Notes: generated by a model from the letters alone, not told the origin. 64,000 nucleotides of DNA from Natrinema caseinilyticum (GCF_024227435.1 NZ_CP100446.1:186001-250000); one strand, 5' to 3'; positions 52,532 to 62,432 are shown, counted from the stretch's first letter. Numbers and translations: made by a program.

Positions 52532-53014
52532 ATGAGAACCAGTGAGGAAACGACTATCGATAAATCCCTCCCTCTCGAGACTCTTCGAGCGGTCTTGCAG
52601 GAGCATTCGATCCAGCTGGCAATTCTCTTCGGTTCTCACGCAAGTGGCGAAACCCACTCTCGGAGTGACATCGATATCGCAGTGGAATTCGACACAGTCC
52701 GCCCGAGTGACCCGAACTACAACGAGGTCTTTTTCGGATTGAGTGCTGATCTCAGCGAGGCGCTCGGAACAGACAATGTCGATCTCGTCGATTTCCAAAC
52801 AACGTCACCGGAACTGGCGGAGACGATCTTCGATCGAGGCATCCTTCTTATCGGTGACCCAGAGCACGTGGCTGATATCCGAAGTCAACTCACGGAAATT
52901 GAGGAGAAGACTCAGTCACCGCGTGAACGGTTTGACGCGGCAGTAGCCAGAATTAATAGGCATCTCAGTGGGTCTGCTGTGACAGCAACCGATGGCGAGC
53001 CTCGTGATCGATGA
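52532..53014 (+). CDS. mntA: MntA-type nucleotidyltransferase antitoxin
   Basis: This is 160 residues from ATG 52532. The minimal nucleotidyltransferase motif G-S-x10-D-x-D is at 34-48 (FGSHASGETHSRSDIDIA). Known MntA antitoxins silence HepT by adenylylating it. The C-terminal part with DLVDFQTTSPELAETIFDRG fits the family. A leaderless promoter lies upstream and the stop overlaps hepT by 4 bp. Confidence 0.88.
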   Translation: MRTSEETTIDKSLPLETLRAVLQEHSIQLAILFGSHASGETHSRSDIDIAVEFDTVRPSDPNYNEVFFGLSADLSEALGTDNVDLVDFQTTSPELAETIFDRGILLIGDPEHVADIRSQLTEIEEKTQSPRERFDAAVARINRHLSGSAVTATDGEPRDR

Positions 53015-53478
53015 CGGACGATATTTTTCCCGCTGATCGTCTCAATCGAATACTCAATGCTGTCGAAACGATCGAAACCAGTTTGGGCGTTCTCGCTCGG
53101 AAACAGAGTCTGAGTCGGGAGGCGTACCACGCTGATTCTGACACACAGGACATTGTCGAACGTCGATTTGTCAAGATGACTGAGGCCGCGATCGATATTG
53201 GAGAGGAACTCGTCAAACACGAGCGTGGAACCCCTCCAGCGAGCAATCCACAATCAATGCGGGCTCTCGAAGAGCTTGGTATACTCTCTGCTTCGACAGC
53301 TGAGGAAATGGCACAAGGTGCCCGGTTCCGAAATGTCCTTGCTCATACTTACGGAAATATCATCGATCACGACGTAGTCTACAACGCTTTGCAGGATCTC
53401 GAGCGATATCGGCAGTTCGTCCTCGAGGTTCGTGACTACCTCGAGTCGATCGGAGCACTCGATGAGGACGTCTCCTAG
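53011..53478 (+). CDS. hepT: HepT-type HEPN toxin
   Basis: This is a 155-residue helical HEPN protein. The RNase motif R-x4-H is at 107-112 (RNVLAH), followed by TYG, the tyrosine region modified by MntA in known systems. It overlaps mntA by 4 bp. All key residues are present, so the pair is probably active. Confidence 0.88.
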   Translation: MTDDIFPADRLNRILNAVETIETSLGVLARKQSLSREAYHADSDTQDIVERRFVKMTEAAIDIGEELVKHERGTPPASNPQSMRALEELGILSASTAEEMAQGARFRNVLAHTYGNIIDHDVVYNALQDLERYRQFVLEVRDYLESIGALDEDVS

Positions 53479-53565
53479 ATGCACATATTCGTCAAGTGCG
53501 GCGGTTTCTCCGACGACAAGATCAAGAGTGCTGAATTCTAGCGTGGCCCCCGTACGTGATCCCTA

Positions 53566-53780
53566 GCTAAGACGATCCTCATAGCCTCACGATCAACGAC
53601 AAGTTCGAAGAGTACTACGAGAATGTGATCCACCACGGGTGACTGTATCTGAATCTCGATATAGTCAACGGACTCGTCGAGAAAGGCGAGGCCGTCAAAC
53701 GATCGAACTACTACACAATTACAGCGCATGATCAACGCGAACTCGAGGACCGTCGTGAGTGGGAAATCAGTACGTGGCGA
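53566..53780 (+). pseudogene. Broken PadR-like regulator paralogue
   Basis: The frame DDPHSLTINDKFEEYYENVI, HHG, TGA stop (53639-53641), LYLNLDIVNGLVEKGEAVKR and SNYYTITAHDQRELEDRREW matches the intact PadR protein at 53992. The stop replaces the R of HGRLYPNLD. The N-terminal helix is lost as well. Confidence 0.8.
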
Positions 53781-53991
53781 ACTACTCTCGAGTTCGGAGT
53801 GAAACAGTCGCGACCGCTGAACGTATGCGCTGGATCGAATCCCTCGAGTGCCGTTCCATCACGACCGCGGTCTCAGGATGTCGTGAATGGGAAGAGAGTC
53901 AGCTAGTGACATAAAGAACTGACTAGTTGTATTTGCGTACATACCTGTACGTGTGGAATAACAAATATCATCTCGCCTGAATGGCTGCCCC

Positions 53992-54264
53992 ATGGACGAC
54001 CTCACAGGATTCCAACGCGACCTGCTGTACGTAATCGCGGGCGCTGACAGACCATCCGGACAAGACATCAAAAATGAAATCGAGCAATACTACAGTTCAG
54101 AGATCAATCATGGGCGGCTGTATCCGAATCTCGATACGGTTGTGAATAAGGATCTTGTCGAGAAAGGACAGCTCGACAGGCGCACAAACTACTACGTGAT
54201 TACAGACGAGGGAGAGCAAGCGATTGAGGATCGCCATGAGTGGAAATCACAGTACATCGACTAA
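53992..54264 (+). CDS. PadR-family winged-helix regulator
   Basis: This is a 90-residue PadR-like protein: FQRDLLYVIAGADRPSGQDI, then NHGRLYPNLDTVVNKDLVEK (the PadR recognition helix region), then TNYYVITDEGEQAIEDRHEW. The stop codon is at the first bases of the second 127-bp repeat copy, so the C-terminus may have been redefined by that junction. A dead paralogue lies just upstream. It probably controls its own operon; the target is unknown. Confidence 0.83.
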   Translation: MDDLTGFQRDLLYVIAGADRPSGQDIKNEIEQYYSSEINHGRLYPNLDTVVNKDLVEKGQLDRRTNYYVITDEGEQAIEDRHEWKSQYID

Positions 54265-54387
54265 TGCGGGCACTCCAAAAGGAGACAAGCCTGTTCATCA
54301 CGGAGGCAGTCGTGGAACGCGGAATTGCGCTGCTCGAGGAATCGGCGTAACTAGTCAAACGTCAGTACTGAGCCGGGGTCGTATCAG
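54261..54387 (+). repeat. 127-bp direct repeat, copy 2
   Basis: This repeats 51916-52042 with about nine differences. It contains only the last codons of a PIN toxin. On one side it supplies the PadR stop; on the other it joins and truncates the 3' end of the RPH/PEP-synthase-like gene. Confidence 0.9.
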
Positions 54388-56603
54388 ATATTTCCGCGAC
54401 TCCCACCTCGCCTTCCGCTCTATCACAGTCTCAGACACGTCATTGAGGGGAGTCCTCCCACCGTCGAGAGCAGCTGCCATTTCATTGAGCTCCTCCCATT
54501 CTAACCAGTAGACATCGTCAGCCTGGTCAATTACTCCCGTTTCAGCGAGGCGAAGACCGACTTCTTCCGCCATCTGTTGTAACACTGGCCACCCTCGCCC
54601 GACCTCGGCGAGAATGTCTTCTCGAAGCGACGTGACGTTCTGGGCCTGCTTCAGCAGCCGACGAAATATCGGACGGCGAATCGGTCCAAGGCGACGCAGC
54701 ACGCTATCGGTCGCCTGTTGTCGTCGTTCTGAAAGCTGGCGCTGACGCATGTAGGGATCCAGTCCCTCGCTTTCAAGCAACCATGTGAGCGTATCGAACG
54801 GGAGAGATGGGTCCGTTGCGGGAACGGGTTTGAGAATGTCCAAATCGTAGATTGCATGCCCGTGTTTGTCGAGATACGCTTGGAACCGGTCTTGCCACTC
54901 CGTCCATACGTTGGCTGATACACTATCAGGTGGTATCTCTTCTGTGAGTGTCTTTTCCACATCCTTTCTAGGGGTATCACGGAGGACGTCGGCCAGTGCG
55001 GGATTCTCTCGACACCACGTTGCGATGTCAAAGAGTGCCTTCTCGGCTCGAATTGGCTCGCTGTCAAACCCCCGGAGGAAAATTTGGGGTGCCGGATCTT
55101 CGGATTGTCTGACGAACCGTTCGTAGAAGGAGGTGAACAGCGCCTCGTTTTGTCGGACCCGTAATAGAACAAACCGAGACGAATTGTAGTAATTAATCGC
55201 CTCTTGGAGGATGGTCTTGACGCCTGAAAGCAGCTCAGCTGCTTGGAGTTCTTTCACATTCTTCTTCTCCCATATTTCCACGGTCTGAACGTACTGGGGC
55301 CGAACTGTTTCTCGCCAGTGTGACCCGACATTACCGAGGATTTTTGGTATCGCCAAAGCCCCCGGCCCAAGATACGCAACAGGAATTTCGGTGCAAGCGA
55401 GACGGAGTAGTAGGCGTAGCCGTTGACGGTCGTGAAGGCGTAAGTTCCCCTAGAAAATGCGTCCGTTCCAAGGAATTCACGTGCCATTTCAACTGATGAT
55501 TCCGTCATGATTGGTCCACCGAGACTCTCGAAAAGTGGCGAAAGCGGGTCTGGAAGCAACTCGGCGGGACCTACACGAGCGTATGCCAGATTCGAATCTG
55601 GGACTGTCCAGTCACTGGAGGATGCCACTGCCTGCTCAGGGAGAGTTGTAATGGGGCGTGACTGAAGCAGAACAATTTCGCCATCGACAAGTGCCCACTC
55701 GATGTCCTGTGGAGTACCGAAGAGTTCCTCGACGTCCTCGGCTATAGAGGCGAGCGCCCGTATCTGGTCGTCTGAAAGGACGCGGCTCGAACGCTGTTCC
55801 GCCGAGAGTTCGATGGTTTCAGTTCCCCCACCCGGAATCGATTGGACGGCGACGCGTTTGTCGCCGATGTCGTACGATAGAATATCTCCTGTGGCCTTGT
55901 CGATTCGTACATGGTCGCCTGTTACTGCACCGCCGACCTGCGCCTCGCCGAGACCGAATCCTGCGTCGATGACCGCGACACTCCGTTCGCCGGTGGTAGG
56001 ATCGGCGGTGAACAGGATCCCCGACGCATCAGGGTGGGTCATCTCTTGGACGACGACGGCAAGTGAAACCTGGTCGTGCGGGATATCGTTTCGAGCCCGA
56101 TAGGTGATGGCGCGGTCGGTGAAGAGGCTCGCCATGCACGTACGGACTGCCTCAGCGACTTCCTCTTCGCCCTGAACATTGAGGAGTGTTTCGTGCTGGC
56201 CTGCGAACGAAGCACTCGGGAGATCTTCGGCGGTAGCACTGGAGCGAGCGGCATAGGCCTTATCAACACCAGTGTCAGCGACTGAGTCCTTTATTGCTGT
56301 TTGAACTTCGGAGGGTAACGACAACGACTGGATAGCGTCTCTGAGCGCCCCTCCAGCCTCTGCAGTGGCTTCCGTGTCCTGAGGGTCGAGAGATTCTAGC
56401 GCTCGGATTCGATCAGGAATGTCTGATTCGGTGAGGAGGGCGCTGTACGCTGCCGTTGTGACAACGAAACCCTCCGGAACCGGGAACTCTGCTTGTTTGA
56501 GTCGGGCTAGGTTCGCCCCTTTTCCACCAACGAGGGAGATCTCAGTAGCTCTCGAGGCGGTCAATGAAAGGGCGAACGGCAGGCCTTTGTCACTTTCACT
56601 CAT
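54355..56603 (-). pseudogene. RPH/PEP-synthase-like gene, frameshifted and 3' truncated
   Basis: The N-terminal part (56603 down to about 55370) has the ATP-binding domain: LVGGKGANLARL, ARSSATAEDLPSASFAGQHE and WALVDGEIVLLQSRP. At about 55366-55372 the frame shifts in GGCCGGGGGC, where a one-base loss fits. The second frame continues the central domain from PGALAIPKILGNVGSHWRET to about 54355. The phosphohistidine domain seen at the end of its neighbour is missing, cut where the 127-bp repeat begins. It starts in a TAATG overlap with the intact paralogue. The gene is dead even if the frameshift is a sequencing error. Confidence 0.82.
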
Positions 56604-59314
56604 TATTCGCCGTCTAGTAGTTCAATAATCCCGTTCGTGCCATCGACACGAATCCGCTGACCTGACTGTATTTTCCGGGTTGCATTGCGGACAGCGACGA
56701 CCGCCGGAATCCCGTATTCGCGTGCGACAAGGGAACCGTGACTCATCTGTCCACCCACTTCCACGACGACTCCGGCGGCATTCAGAAACAGCGGCGTCCA
56801 ACCCGGATCGGAAGACGGGGCAACGAGAATCTCACCCTTTTCGATTTGCTCTTCACTCGGATTCCGAACAACCCGAGCGACGCCTTCAACAGTCCCATCT
56901 GAAACACCAGTTCCCACCAGTGCCCCCTCTGGAATGTCTTCGCGTTCACTCTCACCGCTCAGAGCTTCACCATCACTCGTCAGGACCGGTGGGGCATCCA
57001 TCGAGGCGTGACGTCGAAATTCGGTGCGTCGAGCATCGATATCGACGTCAACCGATTCCCCATCGAGTGCGTCGAAGAGTTCCGATTTCCGAAGGAACCA
57101 CACGTCATCAGGATCGACGAGTGTCCCTTGCGAGGCCAGTCGTTCGCCAGCGTCACGAAGTACCTCGTGCCAAGCCGCGTAGAAGTATGCAACACCGTGT
57201 TTTGGATACTCGCGAGTTTGAATCCCATCGCGATACGTCCGGATCAATCGACTGACGAGGCGTCGGCGGAGTGAACCAAAGACCCTGTTGTCTGCTCGTT
57301 GCTCGAGCCGTTTTCCTGCCGCCGCCGCCTCTTGTTCTAATGCTTGGACGCGGTCGCGGTGTTCTCCAACGTCACTCGTCTTGATCGTTGATTGTACAAT
57401 GGACAGCAATACCGACGGATCATCCCGCCATCGAGGACGGCTGATATCCATCTCTCCAGTCGATCGGTGACCGAAGGAATCGAGGTATTCTGCAAGTTCA
57501 GAGCGAAATGCGTCCCCGCCTTCCACAGATTCGATTGCTTCGAGCGGAGCATCACGATTGAGGGCTTCAACGACGGCAGGATACTCTCGCGCTACATCTG
57601 CAAGGTCACCGATTCCGAGATTGACCTTCGTTAGCATTTCCTCTGGCAAGCCCCTCCCGACAGCGTTGACGTCATCGGGAGCGTCAGGGAATTGTCGTTT
57701 GAGTTTGCCCTCTGCGGCATTTCCGGCGATGAGTGAACCCATTGCTGGAAACTGCGTGGCCTCCCTGGGTACGTCGAAGACAACACGAACTTGTTCAGCT
57801 GTGTCTTCAGGAGACCGCACCTGGGTGGCGATGGTTTGCCCCCACGTTTCCCACTTTGCCTGTTCTCGCTCTGGGGACACAGGGTCACCAATGAACGCGC
57901 CAATGAATCCACCAAACACCGAGATGAGTTGAGGAATGGATTCCCGCAGCAGAGTCCAGGCCGAACTTGCAACAGTGGGTATTGAAGCAAGTCGTTCCAA
58001 GAGCGTCCGGTTTTGGTGAAACTCCTCGCCCCGTCGGTTGAGGAGGTCGCCGATAGCGGTCCCTATCTGCTCGTTCGCCTCACCCATCCGCTCGGGAAAC
58101 CGCTTTCGCATCGGCCCGAAGCGGAGTGGGGGCGATACGTTGAGGTAGATGCGCCCGCCTGCCTCGACCACCCATTGTGTCTCGGGGTCAAATCCGTATT
58201 CGGTGAACAGCGTTTGAACGTACGACTTCCAGACGTCTACCACGAGTGGAGGCATCGCTTCGGCGAACGACTGTCCATGCCCCATGCTGATGTAGACATG
58301 GAGACGGTCGTCATCTGGAGCGGGTGAGGGCAGCGGGAACAACGACGTAGTCGGTCTGGCCTGCAGGATGATGACCTCGCCATCTGTCACTGACCACTCG
58401 ATGTCCTGCGGAGTACCGAAGAGTTCCTCAATCTCTCGTCCGATCTTGACCAGTGCATGCACTTGGTCGTCGGTGAGTACCCGACTCGATCGTTCGAAGG
58501 TCGGAAGTTCGACCGTCTCCGTACCTCCGTTGGGTCGGCGTCGAACTGCAATCTGCTGGTCACCGACCTCGTATTTTCGAATATCGCCTGTCCGAGCATC
58601 GACTGTGATGCTGTCCGCGTTTACTTCTCCGGAGACAAGCGCCTCGCCGAGACCAAGAACCGCCTCAATGGAGGTAGTGTGGCGGTTCCCCGTCCGTGGG
58701 TCGGCTGTGAAGAGCACTCCCGAAACGTCCGGAGAAACCATTTGCTGAACGACGACTGCAATTGAGACATCTTCCTGTGAGATCCCATTTTTCGCTCGAT
58801 ACGCGATAGCTCGATCAGTGAACAGACTCGCCATACAGTCACGGATGCGGTCGAGGACCGCATCCACTCCCTGTACGTTCAGGAATGTCTCCTGTTGCCC
58901 AGCGAACGAGGCCTCAGGGAGGTCCTCGGCCGTCGCACTAGACCGCACTGCGTACGTCTGCGTCGAGGGGGTTCCTTCCTTGTAGAGTATTCCTCTGATG
59001 GAATCCCGAACGTCGTCTGGAAACTCTAGTTCCTGTATCTGCTTCCGCACGGTCGCGCCAACGTCTGCAATCGCTTCCGAATCCGTCGGTTCGAGTTCGG
59101 ATAGCGCCGCAATCGCTTCTCTCGTCGGTGTATCGATGAGCTGTTGATATGCGACGGTTGTCACACAGAACCCGTCCGGTATTGGAAATCCCGACGTCGC
59201 AAGCCGTGCGAGGTTTGCTCCTTTCCCGCCGACAAGCTTACGATCAGTCGCTGCAGGATCGCTCAGCGAGACGACGGCTGGGCCATCCAATTGTTCACCG
59301 TCGAGTTCACTCAT
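56603..59314 (-). CDS. PEP-utilising enzyme, rifampin-phosphotransferase-like architecture
   Basis: This is 903 residues. The ATP-grasp domain comes first (LVGGKGANLARLATSGFPIP, split as G-G-K-G-A-N-L-A-R-L; RSSATAEDLPEASFAGQQE; DIEWSVTDGEVIILQARP). A central helical domain of about 430 residues follows, and a C-terminal swivelling domain has H859 in GGQMSHGSLVAREYG. This order and length match rifampin phosphotransferases more than classical PEP synthases, which have a PEP-binding barrel at the C-terminus. It is often annotated as PEP synthase. The true substrate is open. It overlaps the TetR gene by 8 bp and its own downstream paralogue by 2-4 bp. Confidence 0.82.
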   Translation of the reverse strand: MSELDGEQLDGPAVVSLSDPAATDRKLVGGKGANLARLATSGFPIPDGFCVTTVAYQQLIDTPTREAIAALSELEPTDSEAIADVGATVRKQIQELEFPDDVRDSIRGILYKEGTPSTQTYAVRSSATAEDLPEASFAGQQETFLNVQGVDAVLDRIRDCMASLFTDRAIAYRAKNGISQEDVSIAVVVQQMVSPDVSGVLFTADPRTGNRHTTSIEAVLGLGEALVSGEVNADSITVDARTGDIRKYEVGDQQIAVRRRPNGGTETVELPTFERSSRVLTDDQVHALVKIGREIEELFGTPQDIEWSVTDGEVIILQARPTTSLFPLPSPAPDDDRLHVYISMGHGQSFAEAMPPLVVDVWKSYVQTLFTEYGFDPETQWVVEAGGRIYLNVSPPLRFGPMRKRFPERMGEANEQIGTAIGDLLNRRGEEFHQNRTLLERLASIPTVASSAWTLLRESIPQLISVFGGFIGAFIGDPVSPEREQAKWETWGQTIATQVRSPEDTAEQVRVVFDVPREATQFPAMGSLIAGNAAEGKLKRQFPDAPDDVNAVGRGLPEEMLTKVNLGIGDLADVAREYPAVVEALNRDAPLEAIESVEGGDAFRSELAEYLDSFGHRSTGEMDISRPRWRDDPSVLLSIVQSTIKTSDVGEHRDRVQALEQEAAAAGKRLEQRADNRVFGSLRRRLVSRLIRTYRDGIQTREYPKHGVAYFYAAWHEVLRDAGERLASQGTLVDPDDVWFLRKSELFDALDGESVDVDIDARRTEFRRHASMDAPPVLTSDGEALSGESEREDIPEGALVGTGVSDGTVEGVARVVRNPSEEQIEKGEILVAPSSDPGWTPLFLNAAGVVVEVGGQMSHGSLVAREYGIPAVVAVRNATRKIQSGQRIRVDGTNGIIELLDGE

Positions 59315-59936
59315 CGGAGAAGTCCTCGGAGTCCTGCTCTCGCGTCAGCCCGGCTGCGACAGCTGTAATGAGTGTCTCACGAACCTGGGGATATCGTTCT
59401 TCCCCGATGCGATCTTTTTGCTGGGCGAGTCGAACGACAGCCCTGATCGTGTGGGCAATCGTGTCTGGGTCCGACCCATTGACTTTGCCGTCATGGTACC
59501 AGCTCTCGATGTACGGAAGGAAGTGGTCTATTACACTCGCTCGTTTCTCAGTTGTTTCTTCGTCCGGAATTTGCTCGTGTATGCGGGGAAGTTCCTGTTC
59601 GTCGATGAGGACTTGCCGGAATATCGGATTGGATTCTATTTCGTTGAGAGACTGTTCGAGTAGTGCCGCGATTGCAGCCTCTGGATCATCATGTGTCTCG
59701 AACGATTCCCGCAATAATCGGGGAATCACTTCTTTGCTTTCTTGCTCTAGGATATCGAGGTAGAGCGCTTCTTTAGAGTCAAAGTACTGGTAGAAAGTGC
59801 CAGTGCCAATGCCCGCTGGTTCGGTGAGTTCTGATATTGTTGTCTTACGGATACCCTGCCGAGTGAACAGTTCTCGACCGGTATCACGGAGCGTTTCCCG
59901 GACTTGGTCTCGTTTCTCTTCTGAAAATGAAGGCAT
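59307..59936 (-). CDS. TetR-family regulator
   Basis: This is 209 residues. The N-terminal HTH reads RELFTRQGIRKTTISELTEP, then AGIGTGTFYQYFDSKEALYL, the classical TetR domain. The C-terminal ligand domain is helical. It is first gene of the operon with the two RPH/PEP-synthase-like genes and overlaps the next by 8 bp. A perfect 19-bp palindrome lies 65 bp upstream, so it likely represses itself and the operon until a ligand, perhaps a drug or metabolite, binds. Confidence 0.9.
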   Translation of the reverse strand: MPSFSEEKRDQVRETLRDTGRELFTRQGIRKTTISELTEPAGIGTGTFYQYFDSKEALYLDILEQESKEVIPRLLRESFETHDDPEAAIAALLEQSLNEIESNPIFRQVLIDEQELPRIHEQIPDEETTEKRASVIDHFLPYIESWYHDGKVNGSDPDTIAHTIRAVVRLAQQKDRIGEERYPQVRETLITAVAAGLTREQDSEDFSDE

Positions 59937-60000
59937 AGTTTGTGGGGAGTATTGATAGTGCGATTTGCTTCGTGACGACTAGATCTGCGCTATCTGAATA

Positions 60001-60019
60001 TTTGAACGTTTCGTTCAAA
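60001..60019. promoter_or_regulatory. Operator palindrome of the TetR operon
   Basis: TTTGAACG (60001-60008), TTT, CGTTCAAA (60012-60019) form perfect 8-bp arms around 3 bp. The position 65 bp before the TetR start fits a self-repression operator. Confidence 0.75.
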
Positions 60020-60395
60020 CGCTCATCTTCGGCTTTTTCGCTAGGAAGATTCTCGTACAGTAATACTGACAGTCCATCATGCGGTCTCAGGCTAGTACGC
60101 TTCCTCCCATCGAATGAAGCAGCTTCGTCGTCCTCTGAGAGGCTGCGAGGAATCGGTTCGTTCGCACAGAAGAGGGCACGCTAATCGAACTCCAGATCTG
60201 CACTGGGAACATCCGGCGCGTACTGTGACAAAGGGTTCGTCGTGCCGGGAAGCGGTCCTCCAGTTCGACAGATTTTCCCGGTCCCAAATACATCAGTCCT
60301 CGTACCGAGCACTTAGGTTACGACACTCGCGCCCTTACTTCTCCTTCGAGATGCCGACAACTGCCACTGGACGAAGGGCAAAGACGGACACGAGA

Positions 60396-61367
60396 ATGAG
60401 AGTCGTAGCGGCCAAAGAGTACGGCGGCCCGGAAGTCCTCCGACTCTACTCGGCTCCGAAACCCACCCCAGAACCCGACGAGGTCCTGATTCGCATCCGC
60501 GCGTCCACCGTCGGACCGGCTAACTCGGCCATGCGCGAGGGACGACCATTCCCCGTCCGCTTCTTCAGTGGCCTCCGACGACCCACGTCAATCCCGGGCG
60601 ATGCATTCGCCGGGGAGATCGCGGCCGTCGGTAGGGACGTCACGCGTTTCGCGGTCGGCGACCGGGTGTTCGGGACGACCGCGCCCGACTCGGGCGCGCA
60701 CGCCGAGTACGTCTGCGTCCCCGACGACGGCACGCTCGAACTGACGCCCGCGGACGTGAGTGACGCCGAGGCCGCCGCCGTCGCCGACAACGGCCTCACG
60801 GCGATGCTGTTCCTTCGGGACGTGGCCGACCTCCAGCCCGGCCAGTCCATTCTCGTCAACGGCGCTTCGGGCGGCATCGGGACGTTCGCCGTCCAGCTCG
60901 CCACGTACGTCGGCGCCGAGGTCACTGGCGTCTGCAGCACCGGGAACGTCGACCTCGTGCGGTCGCTCGGTGCCGACGCGGTCATCGACTACACGACCAC
61001 CGATGTCGCCGGGACGGGCGAGGCGTACGACGTGATCTTCGACGCTGTGGGCAAGGGGTCGTTTGCGCAGTTCGAGAACGCGCTGAATCCGGGCGGGCTG
61101 TATATGACGACCGTCCCTTCGGTGGCGATCCTCCTCGACATGGCCCGGACGAGGCTGTTTGGCGACAGGCGAGCTGTCTTCGCGGCCACGGGGATGAAGC
61201 CGATAGGCGTGCGGAAAAAATATCTCGGGGAGCTTAGAGAACTCCTCGACTCAGGGGAGATCCGCTCGGTGATCGGACGGCGGTACCCGTTAGCGGAGAT
61301 TGTCGAGGCGCACCGCTACGTTGACACCGGGCATAAGCGCGGGACAGCCGTGGTTACGATCGATTGA
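60396..61367 (+). CDS. Zinc-less MDR-type NAD(P)-dependent oxidoreductase
   Basis: This is 323 residues from ATG 60396 (MRVVAAKEYGGPEVL); an ATG at 60351 would add 15 basic residues. It has the GroES-like N domain (PGDAFAGEIAAVG, FAVGDRVFG) and a Rossmann fold (ILVNGASGGIGTFAVQLA). Zinc ligands of alcohol dehydrogenases are not seen, so a quinone-oxidoreductase-type activity is more likely. The middle of the gene is clearly richer in GC than its surroundings (many GCC/GCG/GTC codons), a sign of separate origin. It is divergent from the TetR operon. Confidence 0.88.
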   Translation: MRVVAAKEYGGPEVLRLYSAPKPTPEPDEVLIRIRASTVGPANSAMREGRPFPVRFFSGLRRPTSIPGDAFAGEIAAVGRDVTRFAVGDRVFGTTAPDSGAHAEYVCVPDDGTLELTPADVSDAEAAAVADNGLTAMLFLRDVADLQPGQSILVNGASGGIGTFAVQLATYVGAEVTGVCSTGNVDLVRSLGADAVIDYTTTDVAGTGEAYDVIFDAVGKGSFAQFENALNPGGLYMTTVPSVAILLDMARTRLFGDRRAVFAATGMKPIGVRKKYLGELRELLDSGEIRSVIGRRYPLAEIVEAHRYVDTGHKRGTAVVTID

Positions 61368-61940
61368 CAGGCCTAACCTCAAATGAGTCGAGACCACCGA
61401 ACGCAGTGTGGGATGCGGCGAGGACTCCCCTGAACAGGTCGAGACGACCGCCAGATCGGTTGTAACCGGCGAGGGGAAGAGACGTTCACAGACGAGTTCA
61501 CCTCGGCGAGACCTCAGTTCGCCGAAACGAGGAGTCATCGAGGACAGGGATGAGGAGTCACCCAGGGTTTTTGCCACCAAGTGGAGGGTGCTGTTCGGTT
61601 CGAAGAGTCCCCAATCAACGTCGCCGGGTTTTTGCTTGGTATGAAACCGATTCTTTCGGATTTAGGGGTTTCACCATCCCGTCGGGCACAATTCTCTCCA
61701 ATCCTCGTTTCGCGGACTCCGTCGAGGTCATTAATAGCGTCTGAGAACAGCCCGACGGCCCTATCGTTGAATCTTAGCCTGTCTTGCTATCCTCTACACC
61801 TCCAGAATCATCCAAAGGAAGGCTAGGGTACACCGGTGCAAACGCCGCTGGCTCTCTCCGGCCGAAGGGCCATCAAACGACGACAGTCTCTAGCCGATAT
61901 ATCAGAATTCACTCACTGGATGACGACGCGATCCACAGTT
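61368..61940. other. Non-coding stretch downstream of the oxidoreductase gene
   Basis: About 570 bp with several short open frames but none with protein-like composition or a recognisable motif. The two GGGTTTTTGC tracts near 61565 and 61625 are unexplained. It ends where the copy C box begins. Confidence 0.4.
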
Positions 61941-61949
61941 GAGTTTGTC

Positions 61950-61972
61950 GCCCCCGAGAGGGGCGAGGGGGC
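61950..61972 (+). promoter_or_regulatory. Nested palindromic element, copy C
   Basis: Outer arms GCCCCC (61950-61955) and GGGGGC (61967-61972); an inner CCCC-GAGA-GGGG is an alternative pairing. GAGTTTGTC (61941-61949) precedes it and the ATG is 25 nt after it. The same box and spacing recur in copy D. Confidence 0.65.
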
Positions 61973-61997
61973 TGTCGTAGGCACCCACTCAACAACC

Positions 61998-62420
61998 ATG
62001 TTTTCTGAACACGAGCAACAGCGATCACGACTCCCTAGCGAGCACACTGAACAGCCAAGCAAAGAACAATGGGCAGATCTCGAACCGACGCTTCCTCACG
62101 ACAGAAGTCCGACTAGCATCGTCTCTTTTGTCGAGTGCGCGCTCGTTGAACTCACCCACGAAGAGGTCGGTGTCGAGTTCATCTCGACGAGTGTTGCAGG
62201 AATGAAGCGGACGCAGTTCATTGCCGTCGACGACATCGGGCAGCGGTTCCAGAAGCGGTATTTCGGCGAGCGTCTCGGCTGGCACGAAACAACAGTTAGC
62301 CGCAACGCGGTTCGCGAGGAGTTGGTCAACCGACTCTCGCAGTCGTCCTCGGATCGAACCAACGAGACGCCGAACGCTGACCCAGATACGTTCCGCGTAA
62401 AGCCCATTCATCAGTTCTAA
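61998..62420 (+). CDS. Hypothetical plasmid protein
   Basis: This is 140 residues from ATG 61998 (MFSEHEQQRSRLPSE). After a polar start it has a compact region: SIVSFVECALVELTHEEVGV, then KRTQFIAVDDIGQRFQKRYF, then HETTVSRNAVREELVNRL. The last helices could form a small HTH-like fold, but I do not recognise it. Copy C of the nested element lies in its leader or promoter, and the next gene has copy D, so the two may be co-regulated. Confidence 0.6.
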   Translation: MFSEHEQQRSRLPSEHTEQPSKEQWADLEPTLPHDRSPTSIVSFVECALVELTHEEVGVEFISTSVAGMKRTQFIAVDDIGQRFQKRYFGERLGWHETTVSRNAVREELVNRLSQSSSDRTNETPNADPDTFRVKPIHQF

Positions 62421-62432
62421 TCCCTTTACAGG

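Noticed and set aside
61540-61660. Origin-recognition-box-like sequence near GGGTTTTTGCCACC
   Set aside because: It does not match the haloarchaeal ORB consensus, has no inverted partner, and no Orc1/Cdc6 gene is near.
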